A stretch of DNA of 64,000 bases from RGIG4608 sp051867875 (GTDB lineage Bacteria > Bacillota > Clostridia > Oscillospirales > CAG-272): positions 1 to 64,000 of the forward strand of contig JBJDZG010000030.1 in assembly GCA_051867875.1 (NCBI GenBank), in the 5' to 3' direction. Shown here piece after piece: positions 1-9,481 of the stretch. Position 1 is the first letter of the stretch. Each line of letters begins with the position of its first letter. The notes below the pieces were generated by a model. The model was not told the DNA's origin, did no database searches, and saw only the letters and a program-made list of their open reading frames with translations. The translations under genes and the position numbers were made by a program.

Positions 1-103
1 CTCACGGGCTACACCGCATCCTACATAGCGACTGTCCTTTAGAGTACGACTCTAACGGGAAGGCTTTTTTATTTATATGCTATTTGCTTCTTTTGGTATC
101 AAA
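1..103. other. Downstream flank of rplQ, unexplained
   Basis: No gene is visible here. It holds a perfect 7-bp dyad at 39-55 (TTAGAGT, 3-nt loop, ACTCTAA) followed on the plus strand by GGC and a run of T at 63-70. This could be the terminator of a plus-strand gene or RNA lying left of the window. No T-run follows the dyad on the minus strand, so it is a poor terminator for rplQ. Confidence 0.3.
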
Positions 104-445
104 TCAGTCAACCAATTTGATGATTGCCATTTCAGCTCCGTCACCTCTGCGGGGACCAAGCTTATAAATCTGAGTGTAACCGCCGTTACGACCTTCATAT
201 TTAGGAGCAATCTCATTGAACACTTTGGTAACAACGTCTTCCTTTGTGATATAGGAAAGAGCAGCACGACGGCTTGCAAGAGTGTTCTTCTTACCAAGTG
301 TTATCATCTTCTCTGCAACAGAACGAACTTCTTTAGCTCTTGTGAGAGTTGTCTCTACGGAGCCGTTTTCAAGAAGGTATGTTACAAGACCGCGAAGCAT
401 TGCATTTCTATGAGCAGTAGTTCTGCCAAGCTTTCTGTTAAGCAT
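104..445 (-). CDS. rplQ: 50S ribosomal protein L17
   Basis: 113 aa, the normal length for bacterial L17, a large-subunit protein near the polypeptide exit. The N-terminus ([15 protein letters not shown]) is the family signature. The start is set by AGGAGG about 9 nt upstream. It is the last gene of the alpha operon. Normally it directly follows rpoA; here it follows an rpoA remnant, so its expression relies on read-through from rpsD. Confidence 0.98.
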   Translation of the reverse strand: MLNRKLGRTTAHRNAMLRGLVTYLLENGSVETTLTRAKEVRSVAEKMITLGKKNTLASRRAALSYITKEDVVTKVFNEIAPKYEGRNGGYTQIYKLGPRRGDGAEMAIIKLVD

Positions 446-475
446 CGCTTATTTCCTCCTTTTGATTAATAAATC

Positions 476-881
476 TTACTTTAACTTTGGGATATTCCGT
501 TGTACGGGAAAGTCCCAAAAACTTAGCTTTCGGATAATTTCCTCAAGCGACTTCTTACCAAGATTTCTGATGTGCTGCACGTTGCGCGGCAATCAGCTCT
601 CGGGCTGTATCGATGCCCGCCCGCTTCAATTATTTGAAGCAGAAGCAGACATTGTCAAGCTCCTCAATGGTCATCTCAAGAATCATCTCGTGTGCGGTCC
701 TACCGCTGTGCTTCCTTCCTTGCCTGCTTTTGCAAACAAGTTGAGATGCTCGTTGAGAATCTTGGCACCGAGTGAAACCGCCTATTTTGCACAGACAGCA
801 CCGTTATCCCGCGTCAGAGCCTGACGCGTCGCAACGGAAACCGTTGTTATATTCGGTTTTTCGATTTCAATTATTCCCCAT
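476..881 (-). pseudogene. rpoA: Broken RNA polymerase alpha subunit gene (remnant)
   Basis: This is the canonical rpoA slot between rpsD and rplQ, but only about 400 bp of an expected ~940 bp is present and no frame is open. Reading the minus strand, recognisable blocks occur in the right order but in different frames: IIEIEKPNITTVSV (start of alpha, near 874-833); DNGAV..AK-stop-AVSLGAKILNEHLNLF (end of the N-terminal domain, ~812-730); TIEELD then LKRAGIDTARELIA (start of the C-terminal domain, ~668-590); and RNLGKKSLEEIIRKL (~570-525). Roughly 190 codons between the first two blocks are missing, and there are in-frame stops and several frameshifts. Alpha is essential, so an intact copy must exist elsewhere or this stretch is misassembled. 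Confidence 0.85.
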
Positions 882-973
882 AGCACACGAAGTCTGTATT
901 TGCATACAATCATGCGACCTCTCGCCAAACGACGCGGGCACGATATACGCAAGGTAATACAGTACCCGGTCTA

Positions 974-1600
974 TTATTTGGAATAAAGTTCGACGATAAG
1001 CTGTTCTTCGAAGGGGAAGTCCACATCTTCACGAGCAGGCATAGTTACAACCTTTGCGCTCATGTTTTCCTTGTTAACTTCAAGCCACTTGGGAGCAGTT
1101 TTTGTCTGTGCGCTCTCAAGGAGTGCCTTACACTTTTCAGAATTGCGGAAGTTCTCACGTACTGTGATAACGTCGCCGGGTCTTACGAGAATGGAAGGAA
1201 TGTTGACCTTCTTGCCGTTGAGCTCGATGTGTTCGTGAAGAACTATCTGACGAGCTTCCTTGTGGCTCTCTGCAAAGCCCATTCTGTAAACTACGTTGTC
1301 AAGTCTTCTTTCAAGCAAAACGAGAAGGTTTTCACCTGTCATGCCGGGCTTTCTGTCTGCTTCTACGAAGTAATTCTTGAACTGCTTTTCAAGAACGCCG
1401 TAGTATCTCTTAGCCTTCTGCTTTTCACGAAGCTGTCTTCCGTATTCTCTGAGTTTCTTATTATTTGCACCGTGCTGACCGGGAGCTGTGTGTCTGCGGT
1501 CAAGTGCGCATTTACCTGATGTGCAACGCTCGCCTTTAAGATAAAGCTTTGTGCCTTCTCTACGGCAGAGTTTGCAAGCAGGACCGGTATATCTTGCCAT
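974..1600 (-). CDS. rpsD: 30S ribosomal protein S4
   Basis: 208 aa. S4 binds 16S rRNA early in 30S assembly. The N-terminus carries four cysteines (positions 9, 12, 26, 31), the zinc-binding form of S4. The S4 RNA-binding domain lies at about residues 97-160 ([12 protein letters not shown]). It starts after a GGAGG site and ends 93 bp before the rpoA remnant. In E. coli S4 autoregulates the alpha operon; that has not been shown for this group. Confidence 0.98.
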   Translation of the reverse strand: MARYTGPACKLCRREGTKLYLKGERCTSGKCALDRRHTAPGQHGANNKKLREYGRQLREKQKAKRYYGVLEKQFKNYFVEADRKPGMTGENLLVLLERRLDNVVYRMGFAESHKEARQIVLHEHIELNGKKVNIPSILVRPGDVITVRENFRNSEKCKALLESAQTKTAPKWLEVNKENMSAKVVTMPAREDVDFPFEEQLIVELYSK

Positions 1601-1616
1601 TTCTAAATACCTCCAA

Positions 1617-2006
1617 TTAAACTTTTCTGCGTTTAGGCGGTCTGCAACCGTTGTGAGGAATGGGAGTTACGTCTTTAATCATTGTGATTTGAAGACCAAC
1701 TGTTTCCAATGCACGGATTGCGGATTCACGTCCTGAACCGGGGCCTTTTACAAACACTTCAACAGTTTTAAGTCCGTGTTCCATAGCAGCCTTGCCTGCT
1801 GCCTCTGCTGCAGACTGTGCTGCAAAGGGAGTTGATTTTCTGGAACCCTTGAAACCAAGTTCACCTGCAGATGCCCAGGAAATTGCGTTTCCGTTTACAT
1901 CGGTGATGGTTACAATAGTATTGTTGAAAGTTGCACTGATATGAGCCGCGCCTTTTTCAATATTTTTGCGTTCGCGGCGTCTTTTGACTACTTTTTTAAC
2001 AGCCAT
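1617..2006 (-). CDS. rpsK: 30S ribosomal protein S11
   Basis: 129 aa, full length. S11 sits on the 30S platform next to the mRNA exit. The conserved glycine-rich segment [14 protein letters not shown] and the C-terminal [15 protein letters not shown] are present. The spacing is 16 nt to rpsD and 15 nt from rpsM, so these genes are tightly co-transcribed. Confidence 0.98.
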   Translation of the reverse strand: MAVKKVVKRRRERKNIEKGAAHISATFNNTIVTITDVNGNAISWASAGELGFKGSRKSTPFAAQSAAEAAGKAAMEHGLKTVEVFVKGPGSGRESAIRALETVGLQITMIKDVTPIPHNGCRPPKRRKV

Positions 2007-2021
2007 CTTTATGCCACTCCT

Positions 2022-2390
2022 TTATTTCTTCTTGTTAGCGATTGTCTTTGCAGGACCTTTGCGAGTTCTTGCATTCGTTTTTGTTCTCTGTCCTCTTACG
2101 GGGAGACCTTTTCTGTGTCTGATACCGCAGAAGCAGTTAATTTCAACCTTTCTCTTGATGTTCATAGCAACATCGCGGCGAAGGTCTCCCTCAACTGTGT
2201 AGAAGTTTTCAATCTCATCACGGAGCTTTGCAATCTCTGTTTCTGTGAGATCCTTCGCACGAGTGTCGGGATTAATACCTGTCTTTGCAAGAATGTCGTT
2301 TGCACTCTTGCGGCCTATACCGTAAATGTAGGTAAGAGCGATTTCAACGCGTTTCGCGTTCGGAATATCAACACCAGCTATACGAGCCAT
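2022..2390 (-). CDS. rpsM: 30S ribosomal protein S13
   Basis: 122 aa. S13 lies in the 30S head, where its basic tail contacts tRNA and the intersubunit bridge. The start [11 protein letters not shown], the YGIGR helix-turn segment and the lysine/arginine-rich tail ending IANKKK are typical. It is preceded by an AGGTG-type ribosome-binding site. Confidence 0.98.
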   Translation of the reverse strand: MARIAGVDIPNAKRVEIALTYIYGIGRKSANDILAKTGINPDTRAKDLTETEIAKLRDEIENFYTVEGDLRRDVAMNIKRKVEINCFCGIRHRKGLPVRGQRTKTNARTRKGPAKTIANKKK

Positions 2391-2437
2391 TTCATTTCAC
2401 CTCTTTAATTCGGTTATTTTTAGTGTGTGGTTTGTGA

Positions 2438-2551
2438 TTAACCCTGTCTCTGTTTGTGCTTCGGGTTCTCACAGATTACCATGATTTTACCTTTTCTCTT
2501 GATGATCTTGCACTTTTCGCAGATCTTCTTTACGGATGGTTTAACTTTCAT
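2438..2551 (-). CDS. rpmJ: 50S ribosomal protein L36
   Basis: 37 aa, translated directly from the sequence ([14 protein letters not shown] at the start, HKQRQG at the end). Cys11, Cys14, Cys27 and His32 form the zinc site of the C+ type of L36, so it is not the zinc-free paralogue. It lies between infA and rpsM as in most Bacillota. Confidence 0.97.
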   Translation of the reverse strand: MKVKPSVKKICEKCKIIKRKGKIMVICENPKHKQRQG

Positions 2552-2627
2552 TGTACTACCATTCCTTTCTTTATTATGGTTTTTTATGAGTTACCCGACG
2601 GCTTACGCCGTCAGCTTTAATTGTTTT

Positions 2628-2846
2628 TTATTTTGCGCGCCAAGTGATTCGGCCCTTATTAAGGTCGTAAACCGAGACCTCGATAGTTACCTTATCGCCG
2701 GGCAAAATTCTGATATAGTTCATTCTGAGTTTTCCCGAGATATGAGCCGTTACGATGTGCCCATTGGGAAGCTGAACCTTGAAGGTCGCGTTGGGCAAAG
2801 CCTCAACTACCGTGCCTTCAAACTCTATTACATCATCTTTAGCCAA
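2628..2846 (-). CDS. infA: Translation initiation factor IF-1
   Basis: 72 aa, exactly the family length. It is a single S1-like OB fold ([19 protein letters not shown]...). IF-1 occupies the A site of the 30S subunit during initiation. Its place between map and rpmJ is the standard Bacillota order. The 76-nt gap to rpmJ holds only an rpmJ ribosome-binding site. Confidence 0.98.
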   Translation of the reverse strand: MAKDDVIEFEGTVVEALPNATFKVQLPNGHIVTAHISGKLRMNYIRILPGDKVTIEVSVYDLNKGRITWRAK

Positions 2847-2875
2847 AGTATCTTCCTCCTGAAGTATTTGCGTTT

Positions 2876-3637
2876 TTAGAAATCGTTTTCAATAAGTGTG
2901 AGTATCTGCACTCCCTCGGGAGTTATCGCAACAGTATTTTCATAATGAGCCGAAAGCATTCCGTCAGCGGTCTTCACCGTCCAGCCGTCAGGCAACATGA
3001 TGACGTTATGAGTTCCCATATTTATCATGGGCTCAATAGCGAGCGTCATACCGTTGCAAAGGCGTACACCGCGTCCGGGCGTTCCGTAATTAGGTACATC
3101 GGGTTCCTCGTGAACGACCTTGCCGATACCGTGGCCGATGAACTCTCTTACGACACCGTAGCCGTAGGGTTTAACGGAATTTTCGATAGCAGAGCCGATA
3201 TCACCGATGCGATTGCCTGCCACTGCCTGTTCTGCGCCGCAAAAGAAGCTGTCCCTTGTAGCCTTGATAAGACGAAGGACGTCCTCGCTGACCTTTCCTA
3301 CCGGAATGGTACGGGCGCTGTCGCCGTGGAAGCCGTTAATGCAAGCTCCTACGTCAACCTTTACGATATCGCCCTCCTGCAAAATGCGTTTTGCATTCGG
3401 AATACCGTGAATTACCTCATCATTTATACTAATGCAAGCGGAACCGGGGAAACCGTAATACCCAAGGAAAGAGGGCGTGGCACCGCACTTCTCAATGTAG
3501 GCTCTTATCGCCTTGTCAACGTCGAGAGTGCTTATACCGGGGCGGATAATATCGCGGGCGACGAGCAAAGCCTCGCCCGTGATACGTCCTGCCTCTTTCA
3601 TTGCATTAAGCTGCACTGAATTTTTGACTTGTATCAT
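2876..3637 (-). CDS. map: Methionine aminopeptidase type I
   Basis: 253 aa using the ATG at 3637 ([13 protein letters not shown]); a longer frame upstream overlaps adk and lacks a ribosome-binding site. This M24 metalloprotease removes the initiator Met from nascent proteins. The metal ligands are visible: Asp in [10 protein letters not shown], Asp in FHGDSART, His in [12 protein letters not shown], Glu in AIEPMINMG and Glu in HYENTVAI. The ATG lies 1 nt after the adk stop, so the pair is translationally coupled. Confidence 0.97.
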   Translation of the reverse strand: MIQVKNSVQLNAMKEAGRITGEALLVARDIIRPGISTLDVDKAIRAYIEKCGATPSFLGYYGFPGSACISINDEVIHGIPNAKRILQEGDIVKVDVGACINGFHGDSARTIPVGKVSEDVLRLIKATRDSFFCGAEQAVAGNRIGDIGSAIENSVKPYGYGVVREFIGHGIGKVVHEEPDVPNYGTPGRGVRLCNGMTLAIEPMINMGTHNVIMLPDGWTVKTADGMLSAHYENTVAITPEGVQILTLIENDF

Positions 3638-3638
3638 A

Positions 3639-4280
3639 TTATGCCTCAAAGTCCGAAAGGACACGGAAAACAAGCTCGGTAGTTTCATCAACTCCCGCCT
3701 CACCGTTCACAGTTCTGAGCAATCCCTTGTTTGCGTAGAACGCTTTAAGGGGCTCGGTCTGCTTGTGGTAATTTACAAGTCTGTTTTTAACTGTTTCTTC
3801 GGCGTCATCGCTTCTGATGTAAAGCGGTGCACCGCACTTATCGCAAATATTTTCTACCGCGGGCTTCTTGTGTTCTACGTGATAAGAAGAACCGCAACCG
3901 GAGCACATTCTGCGTCCCGACATTCTCTTAACGATAACGTCGTCGTCAATCTCAAAAGAAAGAACGCAGTCGATTTTTACTCCGAGCGCTTCGAGTGCCT
4001 CAGCCTGAGGAATCGAGCGAGGAAAGCCGTCAAGAATGAAACCGTTCTTGCAAGCGTCAGTAGAAAGATGTTCCTTGATTATTCCGATTACTATCTCATC
4101 CGGAACGAGCTCGCCTGCGTCAATAAAGGCTTTTGCCTTCTTTCCAAGCTCCGTGCCGTTCTTGATGGACGAGCGAAGTATATCACCCGTGGATATAGCG
4201 GGGATTCCCCATTTTGCTGAAATTCTTTCGGATTGTGTGCCCTTACCCGCACCAGGAGCGCCCATCAAAATCAAATTCAT
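3639..4280 (-). CDS. adk: Adenylate kinase
   Basis: 213 aa. It catalyses ATP + AMP = 2 ADP. The P-loop GAPGAGKGTQ is at residues 7-16. The LID domain carries a Cys4 zinc knuckle (CSGCG ... CDKCG), the form usual in Gram-positive bacteria. It lies between secY and map as in Bacillus, with a 36-nt gap to secY. Confidence 0.98.
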   Translation of the reverse strand: MNLILMGAPGAGKGTQSERISAKWGIPAISTGDILRSSIKNGTELGKKAKAFIDAGELVPDEIVIGIIKEHLSTDACKNGFILDGFPRSIPQAEALEALGVKIDCVLSFEIDDDVIVKRMSGRRMCSGCGSSYHVEHKKPAVENICDKCGAPLYIRSDDAEETVKNRLVNYHKQTEPLKAFYANKGLLRTVNGEAGVDETTELVFRVLSDFEA

Positions 4281-4316
4281 GCGAATTTTCCTCCGTTTTT
4301 AAGTCAGTAGGGTTAA

Positions 4317-5654
4317 TTAGTCAAGGAATCCTTTGTAGTTACGCATTGTAATCTGAGCCTCGATATCTCTGAAGGTCTCGATAGCGACACCGATAACGAT
4401 GAGCAAGGAAGATCCTCCGAATGCAAGTCCTGCAAAAGAGCCACCGGAAATGATGTTGATGACCATGGGAAGACCTGCAACGATGACAAGGAAGAATGCG
4501 CCTATCAAAGTAATACGGTTAAGAATTTTTGTAATATATTCAGCGGTAGGTCTGCCTGTACGGATACCGGGGACCGCACCACCGTTATTCTTGATATTGT
4601 TCGCTACTTCAATGGGATTGAAGGAAATCAAAACGTAGAAGTAAGAGAAAGCAATAATCAATACGAGGTAAAGAATTACATAAATCCAGCTCTGAGGGCC
4701 AAGCCACTTTTCAACGAAAACTCTGAATCCGTTCTTCTCATCGAAGAATGTAGCAATCGTTGCGGGAACCGAAACGATTGAGCTTGCGAAGATGATGGGC
4801 ATAACGCCTGTCATGTTGAGCTTGAGGGGAAGGTGAGTTCCCTGTCCGCCGTACATCTTACGGCCGACAACTCTCTTAGCGTACTGGATAGGAATTCTTC
4901 TCTCGGAGTGTGTTACCCACACAACGAGAAGTACCATTCCGAGTGTAACGGAAACGGAAAGAAGACCGAGGAGAATACCAACTACGATGTGGTATTCACT
5001 GTTTGTTATCATGCTCCAAAGGCTGCCGAGAAGAGCGGGGATACGGGAGATGATATTGAAGAACAATATCATGGAAATACCGTTTCCGATACCCTTAGCG
5101 TCGATAAGGTCTGCGAGCCACATGATGATAGCCGCACCTGCCATGTAAGAGGAGATGATAACGAGTGTATTGATTGTACCCTCGAAGCCGTTGGAAGCCC
5201 ACATGCCCTTCCATACAATAGCGGAAGAATCAAGCCAACCGTTATTTGCAAGGAGCGCTGTGTAACCGTAAGAGGTTATAAGAGCGATACCAACTGTGAG
5301 GAAACGAGTGTACTTTTTGATTTTTTTCTGTCCTTCTTCTCCGTCTTTTGCAATTTTACCGAGGCTGTCGGGGAATGCAACCGTGAGAAGCTGGATTACG
5401 ATAGATGCTGTAATGTAGGGGGAAACAGAAAGTGCGAAGAAGGTTGCCTGTGACATCGCACCGCCGGAAAGAATACTCATATAACCGAATATCGTTCCGC
5501 CGTAAACGGAGTTAAATCCACTCAGAATGTCTGCCGATACGTAAGGTACCGGAATAGCAGAGCCTACGCGATATAAGAGAATTATAAGCAATGTGAAGAG
5601 AATCTTGTTCTGAATTTCTTCAATCTTCCAAGCGTTCTTCAGTGTCTTAAACAT
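4317..5654 (-). CDS. secY: Preprotein translocase subunit SecY
   Basis: 445 aa with ten predicted membrane helices, the channel-forming subunit of SecYEG. It begins MFKTLKNAWKIEEIQNKILFT and includes the conserved VNIISGGSFAGLAFGGSS region and the cytoplasmic loop RRIPIQYAKR. It starts 2 nt after rplO and is cotranscribed with it. Confidence 0.98.
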   Translation of the reverse strand: MFKTLKNAWKIEEIQNKILFTLLIILLYRVGSAIPVPYVSADILSGFNSVYGGTIFGYMSILSGGAMSQATFFALSVSPYITASIVIQLLTVAFPDSLGKIAKDGEEGQKKIKKYTRFLTVGIALITSYGYTALLANNGWLDSSAIVWKGMWASNGFEGTINTLVIISSYMAGAAIIMWLADLIDAKGIGNGISMILFFNIISRIPALLGSLWSMITNSEYHIVVGILLGLLSVSVTLGMVLLVVWVTHSERRIPIQYAKRVVGRKMYGGQGTHLPLKLNMTGVMPIIFASSIVSVPATIATFFDEKNGFRVFVEKWLGPQSWIYVILYLVLIIAFSYFYVLISFNPIEVANNIKNNGGAVPGIRTGRPTAEYITKILNRITLIGAFFLVIVAGLPMVINIISGGSFAGLAFGGSSLLIVIGVAIETFRDIEAQITMRNYKGFLD

Positions 5655-5655
5655 C

Positions 5656-6096
5656 TTATACCACCTCTGTCTTTCCGCCTGCTGCTTCTATCTTTTCTTT
5701 AGCTGTTGCGGAAAAGATGTTTGCTTTTACAGTTAATTTCTTCTGAAGGTCGCCGTTGCCGAGAATCTTAACTCCGTCAAGAGTCTTGCGAATGATTCTG
5801 CGCTCAACGAGTGCCTGCGTGTCAACTACTGCGCCGTCCTCGAAAACGTTAAGAGCACTTACGTTAACGATAGCGTAATTTGTAGCGAACTTATTGTGGA
5901 AGCCTCTCTTGGGAAGCTTTCTGTAAAGCGGAATCTGACCGCCTTCAAATCCGGGTCTTACACCGCCGCCGGAGCGAGCGTTCTGACCCTTATGGCCCTT
6001 GCCGGCTGTCTTACCGTTACCGGAGCCGGGACCGCGGCCTTTTCTGTAAGCGTCTTTTGCAGAGCCTACTGCGGGTGAAAGTTCATGAAGTTTCAT
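5656..6096 (-). CDS. rplO: 50S ribosomal protein L15
   Basis: 146 aa. L15 threads a glycine-rich, basic N-terminal extension ([19 protein letters not shown]) into 23S rRNA; the rest is a compact domain. Spacing to rpmD (15 nt) and secY (1 nt) fits one transcription unit. Confidence 0.98.
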   Translation of the reverse strand: MKLHELSPAVGSAKDAYRKGRGPGSGNGKTAGKGHKGQNARSGGGVRPGFEGGQIPLYRKLPKRGFHNKFATNYAIVNVSALNVFEDGAVVDTQALVERRIIRKTLDGVKILGNGDLQKKLTVKANIFSATAKEKIEAAGGKTEVV

Positions 6097-6110
6097 CTTT
6101 GTTTTCCTCC

Positions 6111-6284
6111 TTATACGTTTTCTACTTTAACAAGGTGGGAAATCACTTTGATTTTACCTGCCAAAACAGCATTGTCTTCGTGAACGATGAAGTTACCGAT
6201 TTTGCGAAGACCGAGAGATTCAGCAGTTGCCTTCTGATTGGGAAGTGCGCCGATGAGGCTCTTGACGAGTGTTACTTTTTTCAT
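6111..6284 (-). CDS. rpmD: 50S ribosomal protein L30
   Basis: 57 aa, translated directly ([12 protein letters not shown] ... HLVKVENV), the usual short bacterial form. It has a good GGAGG site and lies between rpsE and rplO. Some Bacillota lack rpmD, so its presence is a weak lineage marker. Confidence 0.96.
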   Translation of the reverse strand: MKKVTLVKSLIGALPNQKATAESLGLRKIGNFIVHEDNAVLAGKIKVISHLVKVENV

Positions 6285-6297
6285 TTCTTACTCCTCC

Positions 6298-6801
6298 TTA
6301 ACCTTCTACGTGCTCAACGCTTACTTCGCGTGTCTTGGCAACTTCTTCAGCCGTACGGAGAGCTTTAAGACCTTCCATAGTAGCCTTTACAACGTTTGTG
6401 GGGTTATTTGAACGCAAGCACTTTGCACGAATGTTCTTAATGCCTGCAAGTTCAAGTACCATTCTTACCTTACCGCCTGCGATGATACCTGTACCGGGAG
6501 CAGCGGGCTTAAGAAGCACCTTACCTGCACCGAATACACCTGTAACCTCGTGGGGAATTGTAGTACCCTTAAGGGAAACTTCAATCATATTTTTCTTAGC
6601 GTCTTCAATTCCCTTGCGGATTGCTTCGGGAACCTCAGCAGCTTTACCAAGTCCAACACCTACGTGTCCGTTTTCATCACCTACTACCATAATTGCTGCA
6701 AAGCGAGCGATACGTCCACCTTTAACGGTCTTGGAAACACGGTTGAGGGCAACGAGCTGTTCACGAAGGTCGAGCTCTGCCGGATTAATTTTGTTAGCCA
6801 T
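6298..6801 (-). CDS. rpsE: 30S ribosomal protein S5
   Basis: 167 aa. S5 has an N-terminal double-stranded RNA-binding domain (residues ~10-75, [22 protein letters not shown]) and a C-terminal S5 domain (~85-155, [19 protein letters not shown]). It contributes to decoding accuracy on the 30S back. The 62-nt gap to rplR holds only an ordinary spacer. Confidence 0.98.
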   Translation of the reverse strand: MANKINPAELDLREQLVALNRVSKTVKGGRIARFAAIMVVGDENGHVGVGLGKAAEVPEAIRKGIEDAKKNMIEVSLKGTTIPHEVTGVFGAGKVLLKPAAPGTGIIAGGKVRMVLELAGIKNIRAKCLRSNNPTNVVKATMEGLKALRTAEEVAKTREVSVEHVEG

Positions 6802-6863
6802 GTTTTTTTCCTCTTTCTGATGTTCAAATAATTATTAGTTTTGAACAGTGTATAAACCGGCGA

Positions 6864-7223
6864 TTAGAACTTAAGTCCGCCCTCGCGAGCGCCTTCAGCC
6901 AATTCCGATACACGTCCGTGATAAAGATAGCCGCCTCTGTCGAATACAACTTCGGTGATACCCTTAGCATTTGCTCTTTCGGCGATTGTTCTGCCAATCG
7001 CTCTTGCCGCAACCTTGTTACCGCCGTTACCCTCGAAGCCTTTTTCGAGTGTGGAAGCGGAGCAAAGTGTTGTACCTGCTACGTCATCGATGATCTGAGC
7101 AACGATGTGTGCATTGGAACGGTAAACCGCCAAACGAGGACGAGCTGCTGTTCCGGAAATTTTAGCTCTGACTCTGACGTGTCTTTTAAGACGAGCCTGA
7201 TTTCTATCTTTTCTTGATACCAT
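6864..7223 (-). CDS. rplR: 50S ribosomal protein L18
   Basis: 119 aa. L18 binds 5S rRNA in the central protuberance together with L5. The C-terminal [28 protein letters not shown] is the family signature. It follows rplF by 18 nt. Confidence 0.98.
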   Translation of the reverse strand: MVSRKDRNQARLKRHVRVRAKISGTAARPRLAVYRSNAHIVAQIIDDVAGTTLCSASTLEKGFEGNGGNKVAARAIGRTIAERANAKGITEVVFDRGGYLYHGRVSELAEGAREGGLKF

Positions 7224-7241
7224 TTCAGTCCACTCCTTTCA

Positions 7242-7781
7242 TTATTTACCGGTCTTTCCGGCTTTACGACGGATATGCTCATCAGAGTACTTAACACCCT
7301 TGCCGTGGTAGGGCTCGGGAGCTCTCTTACTTCTGATAACTGCTGCGAGCTGTCCAACAGCCTGCTTGTCAGCGCCACTCACGATGATTGTGTTAGCATC
7401 GGGTGTCTCAATCTTAATGTCAGCGGGCTCCTCAATGGTGATGGGGTGGGAGTAACCAAGGTTGAGAACGAGCTTGTTGCCCTGCTTAGCTACCTTGTAA
7501 CCAACGCCGACTACTTCAAGCTTCTTGGAATAGCCTGTTGTTACGCCAACTACCATATTGTTGAGAAGTGCTCTTGTAAGACCGTGAAGACTTCTGTCTT
7601 CCTTTTCGTCTGTGGGACGGGTGATAACAATCTCAGCACCGTTCTGAGCGATTGTCATGCGAGAGCTGAGCTGCTGTTCAAGTGTTCCCTTGGGACCTTT
7701 AACAGTTACGTAGTTAGTGTCGCTTACCGTTACTGTAACACCTGCGGGAACTGTAATGGGCATTCTTCCTATTCTTGACAT
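7242..7781 (-). CDS. rplF: 50S ribosomal protein L6
   Basis: 179 aa with the two repeated L6 domains (about 11-82 and 90-165). It binds 23S rRNA near the sarcin-ricin loop. The C-terminal PEPYHGKGVKYSDEHIRRKAGKTGK is the L6 signature. Confidence 0.98.
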   Translation of the reverse strand: MSRIGRMPITVPAGVTVTVSDTNYVTVKGPKGTLEQQLSSRMTIAQNGAEIVITRPTDEKEDRSLHGLTRALLNNMVVGVTTGYSKKLEVVGVGYKVAKQGNKLVLNLGYSHPITIEEPADIKIETPDANTIIVSGADKQAVGQLAAVIRSKRAPEPYHGKGVKYSDEHIRRKAGKTGK

Positions 7782-7797
7782 ATCAAATTACCTCCCA

Positions 7798-8196
7798 TTA
7801 CCATACGAAGGCGATAATCTCGCCACCGATTTTCTGTGCACGAGCCTTCTTGTCAGTCATGAGTCCCTTGGATGTGGAAACGATAACTGTGCCGAGGCCG
7901 TTCATAACCTTGGGCATATCCTCGTAGCCGGCATAAATTCTGAGACCGGGCTTGGATACACGGCGGATGCCGCGGATAACCTTCTGCTTAGCGGGTGTAT
8001 ATTTGAGTGTTACTCTGATGATACCCTGCTTGCCGTCTTCGATTACCTGATAACCTTTAACGTATCCTTCTTCAACGAGAATATCTGCGATTGACTTTTT
8101 CATGTTGGAAGCAGGAATGTCAACTGTTGCGTGCTTTGCGTCGTTGGCATTTCTGATTCTTGTCAGCATATCTGCAATTACGTCTGACATTTGCAT
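7798..8196 (-). CDS. rpsH: 30S ribosomal protein S8
   Basis: 132 aa when begun at the ATG at 8196 ([19 protein letters not shown]), 9 nt after a GGAGG site; a longer upstream frame has no support. S8 is a primary 16S-binding protein. The C-terminal [20 protein letters not shown] is conserved. Upstream is a 193-nt spacer to rpsZ, unusually long for this operon. Confidence 0.98.
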   Translation of the reverse strand: MQMSDVIADMLTRIRNANDAKHATVDIPASNMKKSIADILVEEGYVKGYQVIEDGKQGIIRVTLKYTPAKQKVIRGIRRVSKPGLRIYAGYEDMPKVMNGLGTVIVSTSKGLMTDKKARAQKIGGEIIAFVW

Positions 8197-8389
8197 AATT
8201 AAAATCCTCCTTATATGCAAGTATAATTTCTTGCTGCCGATAAACATCGGCGGCATATCGGTGGTAAACAAGAAAATTTTGTTCCTTCCGATAGTTTGGA
8301 GCGGTTTTATATAAGTTTAATTAAACCGACTGACTCTCATTCAAGGCACCATTTTTGCGAGCCTTGAATGGGAGCATTTAACGTGTGTA
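8197..8389 (-). promoter_or_regulatory. Structured spacer inside the ribosomal operon
   Basis: This is a 193-nt gap between rpsZ and rpsH, while most neighbours are 2-60 nt apart. It contains a 10-bp hairpin (CATTCAAGGC at 8338-8347 with GCCTTGAATG at 8361-8370), a 12-nt palindrome GTTTAATTAAAC at 8315-8326 and a GCCGAT/ATCGGC hairpin near 8237-8253. No T-run follows, so it is more likely a processing or translational control element than a terminator. No protein-coding frame with a ribosome-binding site is seen. Confidence 0.45.
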
Positions 8390-8575
8390 TTACCAGCTTG
8401 CCTTTCTTACACCGGGAATCTCGCCCTTGTATGCGAGCTCACGGAAGCAAATACGGCAAATGCCGAACTTACGGAGATAAGCATGGGGACGACCGCAGAT
8501 TTTGCAACGGTTGTATTCACGTGTGGAGTACTTCTGTTCCTTCTGCTGTTTAAGAATCATAGCTTTCTTTGCCAT
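8390..8575 (-). CDS. rpsZ: 30S ribosomal protein S14, zinc type (type Z)
   Basis: 61 aa from the ATG at 8575 ([14 protein letters not shown]). The CxxC pairs CKICG and CRICF form the zinc site that defines the short type Z form, as opposed to ~100-aa zinc-free S14. A longer frame upstream overlaps rplE and is not real. A GGAGG site precedes the start. Confidence 0.97.
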   Translation of the reverse strand: MAKKAMILKQQKEQKYSTREYNRCKICGRPHAYLRKFGICRICFRELAYKGEIPGVRKASW

Positions 8576-8589
8576 TTGTGCTTTCCTCC

Positions 8590-9132
8590 TTAGTTCTGCG
8601 CGAAGGGAGCGCCCATGAGTTTGAGGAGCTCTCTTGCTTCTGCATCGGTATTGGCAGTTGTTACGAAGCAAATGTCCATACCGCGAATTTTCTCAACCTT
8701 GTCGTACTCGATTTCGGGGAAGATGAGCTGCTCTTTAAGACCGAGCGCGTAGTTTCCTCTGCCGTCGAATGCGTTGGGGTTGATACCCTTAAAGTCACGA
8801 ACTCTGGGAAGAGAGAAGTTGAAGAGTCTGTCGAGGAACTCGTACATCTTATCGCCTCTGAGTGTAACCTTAACGCCTATTTTCATTCCCTGACGAACTT
8901 TGAAGTTCGCAACGGACTTTTTAGCGTACGTGGGAACTGCTTTCTGACCGGAAATGAGTGTAATATCGTTAATTACGTTTTCAATAGCCTTGGAGTTGTC
9001 CTTTGCGTCGCCTACACCAACGTTGATAACGATTTTATCAAGTTTGGGAATCTGCATAACGCTTGAATACTCGAATTTCTTCATAAGTGCGGGAGCAACT
9101 TCAGTCTTGTACATATCTCTAAGTCTTGCCAT
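8590..9132 (-). CDS. rplE: 50S ribosomal protein L5
   Basis: 180 aa. L5 binds 5S rRNA and touches P-site tRNA. The conserved [13 protein letters not shown] and [23 protein letters not shown] segments are present. It is preceded by GGAGG and spaced 17 nt from rplX. Confidence 0.98.
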   Translation of the reverse strand: MARLRDMYKTEVAPALMKKFEYSSVMQIPKLDKIVINVGVGDAKDNSKAIENVINDITLISGQKAVPTYAKKSVANFKVRQGMKIGVKVTLRGDKMYEFLDRLFNFSLPRVRDFKGINPNAFDGRGNYALGLKEQLIFPEIEYDKVEKIRGMDICFVTTANTDAEARELLKLMGAPFAQN

Positions 9133-9149
9133 CGTCTGCTACCTCCTTA

Positions 9150-9464
9150 TCAAAGCTGTGCGCCGCATTTTGCACAAACGCGGACCTTCTTGCCATCAAC
9201 GACGCTTGACTTTGTTCTTACGCCCTGATTGCACTTGGGGCAGTAGAGAGCAACCTTGGATGCGTAGATAGCACCCTCTGTATCAACGATACCGCCTGCT
9301 TCTCCCTGCTTACGGGCTTTAACGTGCTTGTGAACGATGTTTGCACCCTCAACGAGCACCTTGCCTTCTTTAACGGATACTTCGATTACCTTACCCTTAA
9401 CTCCCTTGGAGTCGCCCGAAAGTACTACGACAGTATCATCTCTTTTAACGTGCATTTTTGCCAT
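9150..9464 (-). CDS. rplX: 50S ribosomal protein L24
   Basis: 104 aa. It has an N-terminal KOW motif (VVVLSGDSKGVKGKVIEV) and a C-terminal CPKC...CAKCG zinc-ribbon-like pair. L24 is an assembly initiator for the 50S subunit. Confidence 0.98.
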   Translation of the reverse strand: MAKMHVKRDDTVVVLSGDSKGVKGKVIEVSVKEGKVLVEGANIVHKHVKARKQGEAGGIVDTEGAIYASKVALYCPKCNQGVRTKSSVVDGKKVRVCAKCGAQL

Positions 9465-9481
9465 CTTGTGATACCTCCTAA

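Noticed and set aside
462..957. Plus-strand open frames over the rpoA remnant
   Set aside because: The minus strand carries recognisable alpha-subunit peptides in order; the plus-strand frames show no family or ribosome-binding site.
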